Shown: positions 1 through 12,202 of the stretch, one piece after another | Layout: every line of letters begins with the position of its first letter | Position numbering within the stretch: the first letter of the stretch is position 1 | NCBI GenBank assembly: GCA_027946555.1 | Contig: JAPEVC010000152.1 | Coordinates: forward strand, 25,504-89,503 | Length of the DNA stretch: 64,000 bases | From: Gnomoniopsis sp. IMI 355080 | Taxonomy: Eukaryota > Ascomycota > Sordariomycetes > Diaporthales > Gnomoniaceae | Direction: 5' to 3' | The notes under the pieces: generated by a model | The model's database searches: none | What the model was told of the DNA's origin: nothing | Seen by the model: only the letters and a program-made list of their open reading frames with translations | Position numbers and translations under genes: made by a program

Positions 1-422
1 CTTTGTAGGGCACCCTCCTGTAGACACCATGCGATGAACAACCATAAAGTCCGCTTCCAGACAAATGCCAGCCGGTAAGAATCAATCCATGAGACAGCCA
101 CTATCGAAGTCAACTCGACGCTTCTGTAGATCTTCATCAACAATTGCTTCAAATAAAAAGAACGAGGTTGCACAAAAAGCATACTTCTCGCCAGCCAGTA
201 CAATCCAGAGTCCCCAGGGCTACTTCCTTCTGACGGCACTTCCGCCGATGCCCAGGAACAATATGCCACCGAGCCAACGAGCGCGTTACAGCAGCCAAAC
301 TCGCCGTTGTTGCTTGTGGCGGTAAAGGCGCAATCGCCATACGGATATATAGGGACAGCAATGGTGAAGGGCAGCAGAGCTGCCAAAGCAGAATGTAGGA
401 GGATGACCGTTGTTCTTGTCAT
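1..422 (-). CDS. Candidate small secreted protein, 3' end unresolved, reaches window edge
   Basis: On the minus strand an ATG at 422 (context cgccATGA) opens a frame with no stop down to base 1. The first ~23 residues look like a signal peptide: polar start, then a Leu/Ala-rich core (LLHSALAALLPF) and a small-residue exit at TIAVP. The following part has several Cys (around residues 31, 45, 46 and 56), as in small secreted fungal proteins. The lower half (below about position 185) reads less like protein. A donor-like GTATGC near 183 followed by possible acceptors near 130 and 122 suggests an intron, after which the protein could end inside the window after only a few to about 15 more residues. 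I recognise no family. The secreted nature is inferred from the N-terminus only. Confidence 0.4.
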   Translation of the reverse strand, partial: MTRTTVILLHSALAALLPFTIAVPIYPYGDCAFTATSNNGEFGCCNALVGSVAYCSWASAEVPSEGSSPGDSGLYWLARSMLFVQPRSFYLKQLLMKIYRSVELTSIVAVSWIDSYRLAFVWKRTLWLFIAWCLQEGALQ

Positions 423-2020
423 GGCGATACCGATGAGCTCCGGCGCAAGAATCTCAGGGTTTTATTGAGGCGAGTGAAGTGAAGTCTGATTCGGAAGCCA
501 AGATTATGGGCAGACATTATGGACTTGGGGTTTCCGTGGCCTTGTGGGGTTCGGAGTGGCCTCATCATGTCCACGGGTAGTGACGGAGGGTTTCGTATAT
601 GATCATATAGACTTTACGCAAACATACTCACATCCGAGGGTAGACCACAGGGGGACGAGAACGCGTCTTGGTGCCGACGGCGTTATCAAGCTGTCTTGGG
701 TGGTGTCTGATCTTCTGATTCGCAGTAGTTGCAGCTTTGCAGGTTATGGTCACGTAACAAGCCCCAGAGCGGCTCTAGGAGCATTTCAGTACACTCCAAG
801 TTGCCTGTCTCACTCACCTACGCTACAACTAGAAGCACTTTGACTTTACCGAGTCCGTGAAAAACCATGTGCCGCGTTCGGGATTCTGCTATCTACTATG
901 CAGGACCACGCTATCATGGCATACCTATTCCGAGATATGGAAAAGTGAGACATGGTCAGTCCCGAACCGAGTATGTGGGGGACACGCCAGGTAGAATCTT
1001 AGTGGGTTTGATTCCTTACGTAGTGGTTATCGCCGCAGCAGGCTAGTCTCGGTCCTGAAGGGTCAACCGGCTATGTGCAAGAGCCTGAGCCTGCTTCCGT
1101 TTGTAGCAGTCTTGGCGCACGTGAGAAGCGACACAGGGTGCAGCTTGTCTTCTATTAGCCAATCCATTAAACTGGCTTTTCTTGATTACATCCTAGCGAC
1201 GACAGCACGGTTTCTAACAAGAGGTCTCCCATGGTGGGTTGACTAAAACGGAAGGGCTACTCCATGGTGCTGTGTCGATGGCCGTAAGCCTCAAGCCTCC
1301 TGGGACTCAAAATACATCATATTATTCATGTGGATGTCGTCCGAAAGCAAGTCGCCCTGTCAAATTTTCCTGGGTATGAATGGCCGATGTTATCTGGATC
1401 GAGCCAGACAGCCATAGCCACAAAGGACAACATACTGCAGGTGATTAGCAGACGAATGGCCCAAATTTTCAAAACCTACCTAGGTATGCTATGGGCGACA
1501 GGCATAGCTGCGAGCGCAGCGTGATCTGGGCTGTCATGAGTCGGTGCGTCATTATCTGGGGAGATGAGGATCTTGCTGCCATCGCTGCGGCAAACCCGGA
1601 GCAAGAAGTAGCCATATCGCAAAGTCAAGGCTTGCCTTTGCCTGCGAGATCGCTGATCGGTCAAGTCGCCCTCGCAATCCAGACGCGCACAGATAGCATG
1701 TCGGATGAACGGTGACCAACCTCGCGATCACAATACAAATTTTCTTGATTTTGAATCCATGTGGACAGGGTCAACTACAAGAGGTATATTGTAAAAGTAA
1801 TGTTGCCCTAGTGCTCTCGGACGATCGGTCAATCGAATAAGGACCTTCGCTCGCATCGAATTAAGTATCCACACACAAGGCAAGACACGCAACAGCAACA
1901 CACTGAAGTCGTGCACAAAGAAGTGCTGCTGTAGACGTACAATGATGGCCGATTAGGAACTCTGAACACAAGTCCTAGATCATTGAGCGTTTGCACAACA
2001 CATTCCCATCAAACGAGAAT
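423..2020. other. Intergenic, no gene recognised
   Basis: Only short ORFs of low plausibility occur here. This stretch lies downstream of the beta-tubulin gene and should contain its 3' untranslated region. One CCTACCTAGGTA-type palindrome core is present near 1474-1486. Confidence 0.6.
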
Positions 2021-3972
2021 TCAAACCTCCTCCTCCAGAGGGGCCTCCTCCTCGTACTCCTCCTCTTCCTCATCGACACCAGCATCCTGGTACTGCTGGT
2101 ACTCTGAGACGAGATCGTTCATGTTGGACTCGGCCTCGGTGAACTCCATCTCGTCCATACCCTCGCCAGTGTACCAATGCAAGAAAGCCTTGCGCCTGAA
2201 CATGGCAGTGAACTGCTCGCCGACACGCTTGAAGAGCTCCTGAATGGCAGTCGAGTTTCCAACAAAGGTAGAAGACATCTTGAGACCCTTGGGAGGAATG
2301 GAGCAAAGGGCGGTCTGAACATTGTTGGGAATCCACTCGACAAAGTAAGAAGAGTTCTTGCTCTGGACGTTGCGCATCTGGTCCTCGACCTCCTTCATGG
2401 AAACCTTTCCACGGCTGTATCAACAGTCAGTAAGTTGCAGTACAGAATAGAATAGACTAGGTTATATCTCACAAGATGGCAGAGCATGTCAGGTAGCGAC
2501 CGTTGCGGAAGTCCGAGGCAGCCATCATGTTCTTGGGGTCGAACATCTGCTGAGTCAACTCGGGGACGGTGACGGCACGGAAGGAGTGAGCGCCACGGCT
2601 GGTCAGAGGGGCGAAGCCGACCATGAAGAAGTGGAGACGGGGGAAGGGCACCATGTTGACAGCAAGCTTGCGCAGATCAGAGTTCAGCTGGCCGGGGAAG
2701 CGCAGAGAGACGGTGACACCAGACATAACAGCCGACACGAGGTAGTTGAGGTCGCCGTACGAGGGGTTGGACAGCTTCAGGGTGCGCATGCAGATGTCGT
2801 AAAGAGCCTCATTGTCGATGCAGAAGGTCTCATCGGAGTTCTCAACGAGCTGGTGGACGGAGAGGGTGGCGTTGTAGGGCTCGACAACGGTGTCGGACAC
2901 CTTGGGAGAGGGCACGACGGAGAAGGTGGCCATCATACGGTCGGGGAACTCCTCGCGGATCTTTGAGATGAGCAGAGTACCCATACCAGCACCAGTACCA
3001 CCACCCAGAGAGTGGGTGATCTGGAAGCCCTGAAGGGCGTCACAGCCCTCAGCCTCACGACGGACAACGTCCAGAACCTGGTCGACTAGCTCGGCACCCT
3101 CGGTGTAGTGACCCTTGGCCCAGTTGTTTCCGGCACCGGACTGGCCGAAGACGAAGTTGTCGGGGCGGAACAGCTGACCGAAGGGGCCAGCGCGGACGGC
3201 GTCCATGGTACCAGGCTCGAGATCGACGAGGACGGCACGGGGAACGTACTTGTTGCCGGAGGCCTGGCAGAGAACGCGTCAGATTCCATCAATGTAAAGC
3301 GAACAACGTCGCAAAGGACTACGCGTCAGGCGTCGGCAGACTTACTTCGTTGAAGTAGACGTTCATGCGCTCGAGCTGGAGCTCGGAGGTACCATTGTAG
3401 CTATACGATGATCAGTTCTGAGCTGTGATCGCTTGGTGCTTGTGGCATAACAATATACGTACACGCCATTGCTGTCGAGGCCGTGCTCGCCGGAGATGGT
3501 TTGCCTGCGGTCGAGGTCAGTTATCGAAGTCGCAAAACGGTCGGGTTGGGCACTTCGAGCCGAGTGCTATGGTCGTAAAGCTCGAGTACGCACCAGAAGG
3601 CAGCACCAATTTGGTTACCCTGCGAAACGTGTCAGCCTATCATGTCAAGGCACAGCCAGCGGGAGCGACACGAGTTGTTGTTGTCGTCGACCGGGGGGGG
3701 GGTGTTGTAATGGATACGTACACATTGACCGGTCTGGAGGTGAACCTATACGCGAAGAAAAAATCATGTTAGCCATCTGGACGCGTCTCGGGCGATTCGC
3801 TATCGGAGCATGGAGGCTGCAAAGTGAGGCCGGTCGCGATAGTGGGGTCCAGGCCTTCAGGGGCACGAGAGATGCGGAAAAAAAGGCGAGCACAATGCCA
3901 GCATTTGCCGACGCGTCTCAGGTGCGTAGCAAGAAGAGGAAAATAGAGTAGGGCACTTACAATCTCACGCAT
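2021..3972 (-). CDS. TUB2: Beta-tubulin, 447 aa, seven exons
   Basis: Beta subunit of the alpha/beta-tubulin dimer that builds microtubules. Exons on the minus strand, in order: 3961-3972, 3722-3745, 3594-3619, 3463-3504, 3346-3400, 2473-3263 and 2021-2414. They join in frame to 447 residues, the normal fungal length. The first exons give MREI, VHLQTGQC, then GNQIGAAFW. The GTP-binding signature GGGTGAGMG lies at residues 140-148, and the acidic tail (EEEEEYEEEAPL) closes the protein. All introns are GT..AG. The first three exons are micro-exons of 12, 24 and 26 nt, the usual arrangement for this gene in filamentous ascomycetes. Residues tied to benzimidazole resistance (H6, Y50, F167, E198, F200, L240) are all the sensitive form. 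Intron 3620-3721 carries a run of ten G. Identification is certain; which paralogue class (essential or accessory) cannot be settled from one copy. Confidence 0.98.
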
Positions 3973-6634
3973 CTTGACGAAGTTTGTGTATGTGTGCTTG
4001 GGGAGATTGGCAAAGGACGTAAGAGAGACTGAAAGCCGACAGCGAGGATGCTGGTATCGCAGGAGTTGAGATGAAGACGCAGAGCTCCGTCCAGAAAGAG
4101 AATGGAAGGGATGTTGGTGGTGGGTTGAGATTGGGATTGGGTTCCAAGGTTGTTGGCCAGCAAGTCAGGTCGAAGCCACTACCCTGACAGCCTAAGTACC
4201 TCCTAAGGTAATAATCAATTTCTGGTACCACGGAAAGTCAGGGGGGGGGTTTAGCTGAGTGGAGTCGCGGCCGTTGCTCAGCTCGTCTCTCTGGTTTGTT
4301 GATTTTTGATTTGGAGGAAAGAGCCGAGCATCGTCAACCAATGACTGGTACGCTAGGGCGCGGAAGAAGTGGGCCCCTGCTCCGATTGTTGTAGTTGCTT
4401 CTCGCCTTGGAGCAACGGCACAGGCACAACTCACACGCTGACCCTCCGAACCCTTCACCGCCCACCAGCAAAAGAGCCAGCCGCTGTAGGCTGCCGAGAA
4501 ATGAGCTCCTGGGGAGTCATGACAGGGGTTCCTGCCCCGCCAAAAAGATATTCGCTAGACCGTATTGGCTCATAGTTCCATTTGGGACAGGAACGCATCT
4601 GTCACGATTTGGACCGTGCGCTTGTCTGACAGCTTCCAGGATCCTTTTCAGATGGACTACTTCGTAGAAAGGCGTCAGCTGGTCCGTCACTTTTGATAGC
4701 ACCCTATATCGCTAAACGCCCCTGACGAGATGAACTTTTCCTTTCATAATACATAGTAGTGTGTTCCCATTCCTGTGCTAGATCCTATCAGTCTCAAGGT
4801 GGCCTGGACAGCTACGGTAGCGCTGTGTCTTCCTTCTCACCGCAGAAGAGCAACTCAGACTGACTGGCTTGCATCCTGCAACGTCAAGCACAGCATCGTC
4901 CAGCTTCGAGACATGCGTAGTCTTTGCACACCTCTGGTCAAACAAATCATTCCACGATTGCATGTCGCTTGAAAGACCTTTCCATTTGTTCTACAAGCTC
5001 GGGACGCGGCGATCCCGGGTCAGGGGTCAGACCGGCTGTTGCATCGAGAGATCGTCTCGCCCCATCGCACGAGCTTGGTAGCTAAGACTTACGCCGATTC
5101 TTATGACAACTGCAACTTTCCGGTCAACTGCATAGTCTGACGCAGACACAGACTTCGTGGTCGAACCAGTGCCATACAATTATTTTAAGAACGTCTCACT
5201 TTCTAACTCATGCACCGGCCCTGTGGCATCACCTGCACATCTACCTACCTACATAGTTGGTACATGTCCACTGTACTTGTAACTCGCGATACCCTCGTCC
5301 ACTCCTTGATTGGCCTTATAAGCGCACTTCACATGACGCTTTGCTGCAGTCATATTATGTTATGGACGTTCCCCTGACTTGAGCATTAGCGCGCGGGCAT
5401 CGACCCAATGTCTTTCATTTTGCCAGCCTGCAATGTACGTAGCGTAACATACATAGTAAGTCTTGGACGGCTGTGCGTCCCAATGCTCTGGAGCCGGCCC
5501 CGGGCGCCAATGTCAATGTAAATAAGCGCCCCAACGATGCTACGAGCGAAGCTTGACGCAAATCAACACTAGACGGTGCTATGAATAAACGACATGCCTG
5601 TCCTGCTTTGCTCTGGGCTGCAATTAGCGCCGTATCTACCTTTGCGCTTCTCAAACATACATGCGGGACACGTTCGAGTGGCTAGGCTAGGATGGAAACG
5701 CCATCTTGCTTCGGCGGGAGACTCGTTCTAGAGAAAAAGTGCATCTCGACAACACCACCGTAACGGGAGGCCGGGTGGAATAGTAAATATCCTGTTGCCG
5801 TGTCCTGGCAAGGCACTATAGCATCGCTCTGTTAAAGGCGTTGAGTACATCGCTTATCGCTTGTACTCCAGAGAGTGGCACCCGATAATTTCACCAAAAC
5901 AAGTTGCGCTCAAGACAGGTGGGTATTAGCAGCCTTGACAGTCTATTCCATGCGTTCATCATGATGAGCAGACGAGGTCGGACCTGTTGCAACAGACTAT
6001 GACTACCAATAATGATCGAAAATGTTCCATACAAAAGCCCACTGAGCTCCCGTGATGCATACGATGGATCTCCATGCTTGCTGTCTCTTGATGTTTGAAA
6101 ATGATTCCATGACCGGCCAGCCTGCCAGCTTGCCAGCCTAGCCTTTGCGTGTTCCGTCCCGTACCCTTAAAACCCAATTACATCCGTCCAGTGGTGGTCC
6201 CGTCTCATGACATCTGCCACTACCAGTGAAGGCATGGCCTCGCGGCCACAACATGGTGCTCTCTGCCTGTGTTTATTGGGTACTTGCTCCTCCATGGCAG
6301 CCCAATATAGTTTCCTTCTCTTTTAGTGAGAGTCAATTGCCCTCTTCCGACCTGCTGGTATTACCTTTGCGCGTGTGAAAAAGCAAACCTTTGCCGTGAT
6401 GCAAGACAAGACTCTTTCTTGTGTGTACCAGACCGCGAGGACCTTTTTGTGATCCCTTGTTGTGCTATGCAAATGAATTGATGACGAGAAGCAGAGAAAA
6501 AACAACCGGTTTAGCTTTTAAGTAGTCGTACATATACATGGTTCGGTGGCTGTCATCGTCGAAGACAGTCGATTCGCCGAGTGGCAATAATCAAACATTA
6601 ATACAATGCGTGTGGGTGCGCATCGACTAGGAGC
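3973..6634. other. Intergenic, beta-tubulin promoter side
   Basis: No gene is recognised. The part next to 3973 is the beta-tubulin leader and promoter, with a nine-G run near 4243. The part next to 6634 would hold the 3' untranslated region of the long minus-strand gene. ORFs here are under 90 codons and lack family resemblance. Confidence 0.6.
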
Positions 6635-9600
6635 TCAGCTGACTGTCATCAACTGCATACGTTGACCCAGTCCGTTCGAGTCCAGAGACTTTCGGGGAAT
6701 TGAGGAGTGGCTCTTCTGGCTCTTGACCAGATGGCGCGGAGAGCCCGCGTCTGGGTCCGAGAAGACCCGGGTGAAGGCAGGACTGCCCCCCCGTCTATGA
6801 CGATCGACTCTCGGAGTGGACTGAGGGCTCATCGTCAACAACTCTTCGCGGCGCACAATATCGGACAAAGAGTGAAAAACCGTGCTGGCTCGCTTCACAA
6901 GGTCCTGCAGGCTGTTGGTATCGAAAAACAGCTTTGCCTTGGACGGCTTCAGAGGCGAGTCCCGTGGACGATTGGGCTGCGCTCGCTGTTCTTCCATGGC
7001 GGCGATGACAGACGAAACGACCGCGCCATCTGGAGTGTGAAATTCCCGCACACGGTCCGGCGTTCGAGGAGTATGTGGCCTCGTATTCGGCAGCTCCAAG
7101 GTCTGGCTGTTTCCGAAGATGTCGTCCTCTGGGGAAAATACAGATCTGCGTCGAACGACAGACCTCTCTTTGATGACAGCATTCTTCGGAATGTCCAGTT
7201 CACGGCCCTCAGCTGAGCCTTCTGGTCGGTCCAGCGTGGCACCATCGAAGCCTTCATCAAGAAACCGCTCGTCTATGAAGTCAGAGAAGCTGCTGTCGGT
7301 GCCACTCTCTTGCGCTTCCTCCTCGTCCGGCGACGCCAAGGCGATGATGTTCTCCGCCTCTTTCCAAAGTGATGCCGCCTGACCATCAAGCAGCTTCAGT
7401 TCTCGGCCTTGCCGAAAGAGTCGTTTGAGGCTATTGACAAGCAAGGAAAACTCTTTGAGTTGGCCCGAGTGTGCCTTGACAGTCGACTGTGTAGCTTGAA
7501 TAGGCTTGGGAACGCGCATCGAGAGGCTCTTGGCAGGCCTGGAGCCAGATCCCGAGCCAGCATTACTAGCCTCCTCAAAGTCAAAGTCGTCGTCCCAATC
7601 CTCGCTGGCGTTCTTGTTGGTTGGCGCCCAAGTGCCGAACTTCGGGCCACCTTTGGCAATCTCTTGTGGGTCGGGAACCACTGGCACACTCTGGCTGCGA
7701 ACGTGGACAGCTGAACAGCATTTGCGGTTGCCTGGTCGGCTGCCTCGAAAATCCAGGTCCTGTTTCGCATGGGCAGTCTTTGGACGAGAAAATACTCCGT
7801 CGTCTTGCTCTTTAGAGGGCTCGGCCCAGTCGAAGAGGTTGCTCCTGGGCCGTTCAAGAGGACTAATCGTGTAGGCATCAGATGGGTTGCTGCCACTGAG
7901 GTGAGACAGTGTTGACCGAAGAGGAGGAGGGCTTTTGCCTCTTCGGGAGGTGAGGGAACTGGCGGGGGGCGACAAAGGGTTACTCAGACCTTCGTCGTCA
8001 CTTCTTGCCCAATCGTAGTCGTCGTCCGTAGTGTCTATCGAAAGTCTTCCCATAGTCCGTTCACGAGCCCCCAGCGACAGCTGGAACTTGGCGATCTCAG
8101 TGGCCCGGTCGTCACCACCACGGACATCGGCTGCGATGCGAGAATCCCGCAGGCCCCTCATTGGAGTCAAAGAACCTTCGTCCTCCTCCAAGATCCTGGT
8201 GTCTCCGTCCCATGAGTTTCCCAGGATCTCTTGGATAGACAACCGCTTCGTCTTCAAATTGCCCGGCACACTGTGAAAGGAATCGTCAAACATTGTGTCC
8301 AGCGGTGTCTCGGCTAGCCTTAGCCTATCAGTATCGGTAGTCCGGAATGAATCAAACAGCGCATCACTCTTATAGTCCGTTTCGTCATCTCCAGAGGCCA
8401 AGCCAGGCACCGACATTTCAGAGCCTGCCAAAGTAGATGCACCCTCTTTGGAAACGGCCCTACTGTGAGATGGCAGCGATACTTCGAATGGCGCAGCAGT
8501 CGGGCTGATTTGAGTGGGGCTAGTTGCCTGGAATCCTGCAGAAGGTGGAGGAGATGGTCCCATGCGAGATAGATCCACTTCATAGTTGTGAAAACGTGAG
8601 AATGGCAAACCAGGTGATGCTGGATCTTGTAGACCATCAATTTTGCGCAAGTCCCGGTATCCTGACTTTGGTGGTGTGAACAATTCCTCCATGTTGAATC
8701 GGACCCCATCGGATCGCGTGGCATCCTGTGATGCAGAAGACGTCGGATCTGATGCATAGCGTCTCTTCCCACTGTGATCTTCTGATTTTCGCTTTGAACG
8801 GCGCAAGCTGCTAGCCCTGGCCTTCCACCCACTGCCCGAAGCAAATTGGGTCGAGAAAGATCGTCGGGCTTTTTTAGTCGGCGTTTCATCAGACTGCTCC
8901 AAAGATTCGCGTTCCCCAATGTGCGGGCTTTGCTCTGATGGGACGGAAGCTTCCGTTGTGACGGTCTGTTCGAATTCGGACTCTGCCACTGCCACATCAA
9001 AGACATCCCCCGATACCAAATGGGGATGTATCAAGAATGGTACGGCCATGTCTCCGCGCCGCATTTGGATTCGCATACCTGGCATGTAGCTGTCTGACGG
9101 GCTGCTCTCGTTGTTGGCCGCCAAAGGGCCTCGTCGCATAGTTCGCACCCTCCTCATGTGGAAGAACGACGTCCACCTCGATGAATCCTCGACCCTCCAA
9201 GGAGAGCTCACTTGTCCTGCGGTAGAGGCACGCGGCCGGAGAGACTGGTCAAACGACGCCTGGGAGGGCGGCGGGTTCAAGCCGGGAGAGAAAGGCAATT
9301 GTTGGGCAGTCATGGACCGTTGATGGCTTGTTGCAGGTCTTCGGATTGTCGGAACTTGTCCCTTGGACCCGCGCCTAGCAAAGATGCTTTCCCGGGTGGT
9401 TCCCATCCGTTTGATGAGCTTGTTGGGCTGCACTGAAGGGCTGCTCGAAGTGCTGGGAGACAGCACGGGCGCTCCCGGTCCTTGGGCAGAAACCAAAGAC
9501 GAATCCGGTCCTAGGCTCGACCTGGGGCTGTCTTGCTGTGCTGTAGGACGCAACGATAATCGCCTCATCCAAGAGCCATGGGAAGACAGCGAATCGCGCG

Positions 9601-10272
9601 CGCCTTCGATAGAATTTCCGGACTGCCCATCGCCTGCTCGTACGTACGACTGCCGCCTGACGCTTGGTGGTTTCGATGAGTTTATCTGCTTGCCCGAGGT
9701 GGGCGGGTGGCGCGGGGAACTGATGGGGTGTGAGAACAATGGCGAAGGGTGCGGCTGCTCATATTGAAAGTTGGGTCCGTCGACGGTCTGGGACAAACGC
9801 AGGGCAGACGCCGTTCCTGGCCGAGAACTTGGAGGAGGTGTGGGAGACGATATCGAGTGTGGATCGTCGAAGCGAAAGTCGGAAAAGAGAAGTGGTCTCG
9901 TGAAGGGGGAAGACGGACGGGAGGAGGTCGGAGGGTTTGACTCGGTGGTCTGGCCGATGACCAGGCCTGTAGCAGCGGCGGCAACGACGGTGCCCGTTCC
10001 AACCAACTAATTAAGTGAAAATGGGATGGTTAGCTAGTTTCTTGGTTTTTTCTTTTTTGACCACCGCACAGCAATGAACGGCACAATGAAAGTGGAATTG
10101 CACATGAAGCCAGGAATGGCAGGCTGTGCCAATTGTTCCAAAACAGTGGGATAATTCACTATGTCCCAGTTTCCTCACATGTGGGACCCACACCCGCGTC
10201 CGAGGACAGACCCAGGACATTAGACATAGACAAACAAATACAGCAAAAACTTACACTGGGGACTGCCTGCAT
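6635..10272 (-). CDS. Uncharacterised Ser/Pro-rich protein, 1129 aa, two exons
   Basis: The long exon 6635-10006 encodes 1123 residues but begins with TTG, directly after an in-frame TAG and an acceptor-like ttaattag. A branch site (ctaac) lies about 25 nt upstream. An 18-nt exon at 10255-10272 reads MQAVPS, followed by a good donor (gtaagttt), and joins in phase 0 across a 248-nt intron, giving a start MQAVPS-LVGTGTVVAAAATG. The short hydrophobic Ala/Val/Gly stretch at residues 7-22 could be a membrane or targeting segment. The rest is mostly low-complexity Ser/Pro/Arg, so probably disordered. Features near the C-terminal third are an acidic WDDDFDFEE motif and a predicted helical stretch around LLVNSLKRLFRQGRELK; such acidic W-D-D-D-F motifs occur in several fungal cytokinesis and cell-polarity regulators, which is only a hint. 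I do not recognise the family. Confidence 0.75.
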
Positions 10273-12202
10273 CTTGCCAGCTGCAATCTATCTGGACGAG
10301 TCGAGATCGTCGTGGAGAAAAGATGGGGGCCAAGGGAATCGGGGGATCGGAGCGGTCGTGATTCGCATCGTCATGGCATTGTTCGACGAGATGAGGCGAG
10401 GAAGGAAGTTGGATTGGGAAGGGCCGGATCAAGGACGAAGCCAAATTCCGAGCCAAGGCGACTTTTCAGTCGCAGGATTGGGAATTTGAAGCTCGCAGGA
10501 CCAGACCAAAAGGCGGAAATGGGAGGGTAAAGCACAGTCGATCAAATGCTTGCGGTATTGTCTGTGCTGGGGGCCTGGCTGCAGGGTTGGCAGTCAGTTC
10601 TCTGCAGAGTGTCTGTGTTAGCGGGACGGGCAAGATGGGATGACCCGCAGCTGCAAAGATTCGAGCGAGTCGACGTTTGAGGAACAGCAACTGCCATGCA
10701 GCCACCGTTATGCCATGTACGACAATGGAGAAGGCGGCAAGCTTACTGGCTCGGGCGAGGGAGTTGGCGACCTAGTTGATGGACATGGAAGTTTCAAATT
10801 GTTGATGACAGCGGAGCAAGAGCAACGAGAAAGAAGGTGAAAATGAATAAGGAATACACAATTGGAAGTGGCCCTTGGGGGAGGGGGGGTTGGTTTCGAG
10901 GTGACGCTAATTATCGATGGTGGCGGTGACGGTTACGATAATAGCTTCCCTTGACACCAAACCACCAACCACGCACACAAAACGATTGTGACGGGGTAAA
11001 AAGAACAGAAAGGAAAACAATATGGAATTGTAAAAGGGAATCCAGAGGTAGTGAGGTTGGAAGGAGGAGGAAGACAATGTGAGAGAGGGAGAGGGAGAGG
11101 AGGAGGAGACGTCAGGGATGGCGTGGGTGGAATAAAGTGTCATAAGCACACCAGCGCTAGAACAAGCAGCACCAGCGGCCAGGAAGGGCAGAACTTCCCG
11201 TCCAGGGGACACTTCTATGGTACACGGACACAAGGGGCGCAGACAGTGCCACGGCAAAGTACCGGACAAGGAGAGTGGACCCCGCGAGATCCTTCAGTTG
11301 GTGTTTGTGGACAGCAGCTGAGCATCGAATCAAAAGTAACTCACGCGAGGCTGTTGATGGGCAGGGTTTTGGGTCCCTTGCGCTGAACTCGAGGGGGGCC
11401 TTGATGTTAAGACCGAGGGTTGTGCCGGTCGTGACTCGTGGCAGTTCGTCTTGTTGTTGGTCGTCGGTCAGTATCGTAGTGATCAGAAAAAGGTCGAGAG
11501 TTGGTTGCTAGTAATCGTCGAGACTCGATATCGAAGGTGGACTGGAATGGAGGTGGGGAATCAAATAGAGACCAGATCAAACAAATCGGCCGGCCGCAAG
11601 AGAGGGGCCTACCTGGCAGTCGGTAGGTACCTGTTACTGGCGAGCCAGAGAGTTGTTTGTATGCGGATAGTGTGTGTGGCCTCGAACGGAGGATTTTTGT
11701 TTTGGGATCGATCGAGTGTGCCGCGTTCCTTGGTCACCTTTGAGCGCTCGCAGGGACCAGCTGCAGCTGTTCGCCTGTTGTGCGTACGACAGCCTCTGCT
11801 TGTGCTAGCCCCGGTTTGGCAAAGAAAGGAATGCCCCCAGAATACGCGCCAGGGAGCTGCAGGACAGGTAGGTATGAAGCGGTTATGACGATGGGTTATT
11901 ATTATCTCTTTTCTGGGAAACCCAACGAACACAGCTACTATGCACACACAAACTCTATACTATGGCTGCAGCGCATCAAACCATTTGCAACTGGCACTTA
12001 CACATTTATTACGAATAGTGCCCTCAATCCCATCTATCCATGCCCCCTCGAAGATGGAACTTGGTACCATAGTACATATACTCGGAGAGACAGGGGTCCT
12101 TCAGGAAGGTAGGCTACCCCTGCACGCCTACAGGCTTGTGGCCAGGATTCAGCATCGTAAACAAGCGCTGTCGCTACCAGACAGCAGGGAAGACGTGTTG
12201 AC
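10273..12202. other. Intergenic with purine-rich tract
   Basis: No gene is recognised. The minus-strand gene's leader and promoter lie at the low end. A strongly purine-biased strand (GA/GGA repeats) runs about 11045-11115, and a G-rich run lies near 10878-10888. Confidence 0.5.

Noticed and set aside
2586..2966. 126-codon plus-strand ORF opposite beta-tubulin
   Set aside because: It is the mirror frame of a codon-biased highly expressed exon; no independent support.
2469..3206. Beta-tubulin exon ORF beginning MDAVRAGPFG taken as a separate protein
   Set aside because: It is the sixth exon of the tubulin gene; upstream micro-exons join in frame and restore the full 447 residues.
3425..3951. 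Overlapping plus-strand ORFs (115 and 160 codons) across tubulin introns
   Set aside because: They run antisense through introns and micro-exons and include the poly-G tract; composition is not protein-like.
10011..10220. 69-codon minus-strand ORF upstream of the 1129-aa gene as its first exon
   Set aside because: It reads through the intron acceptor region; the 18-nt exon at 10255-10272 gives correct phase, donor and branch site.
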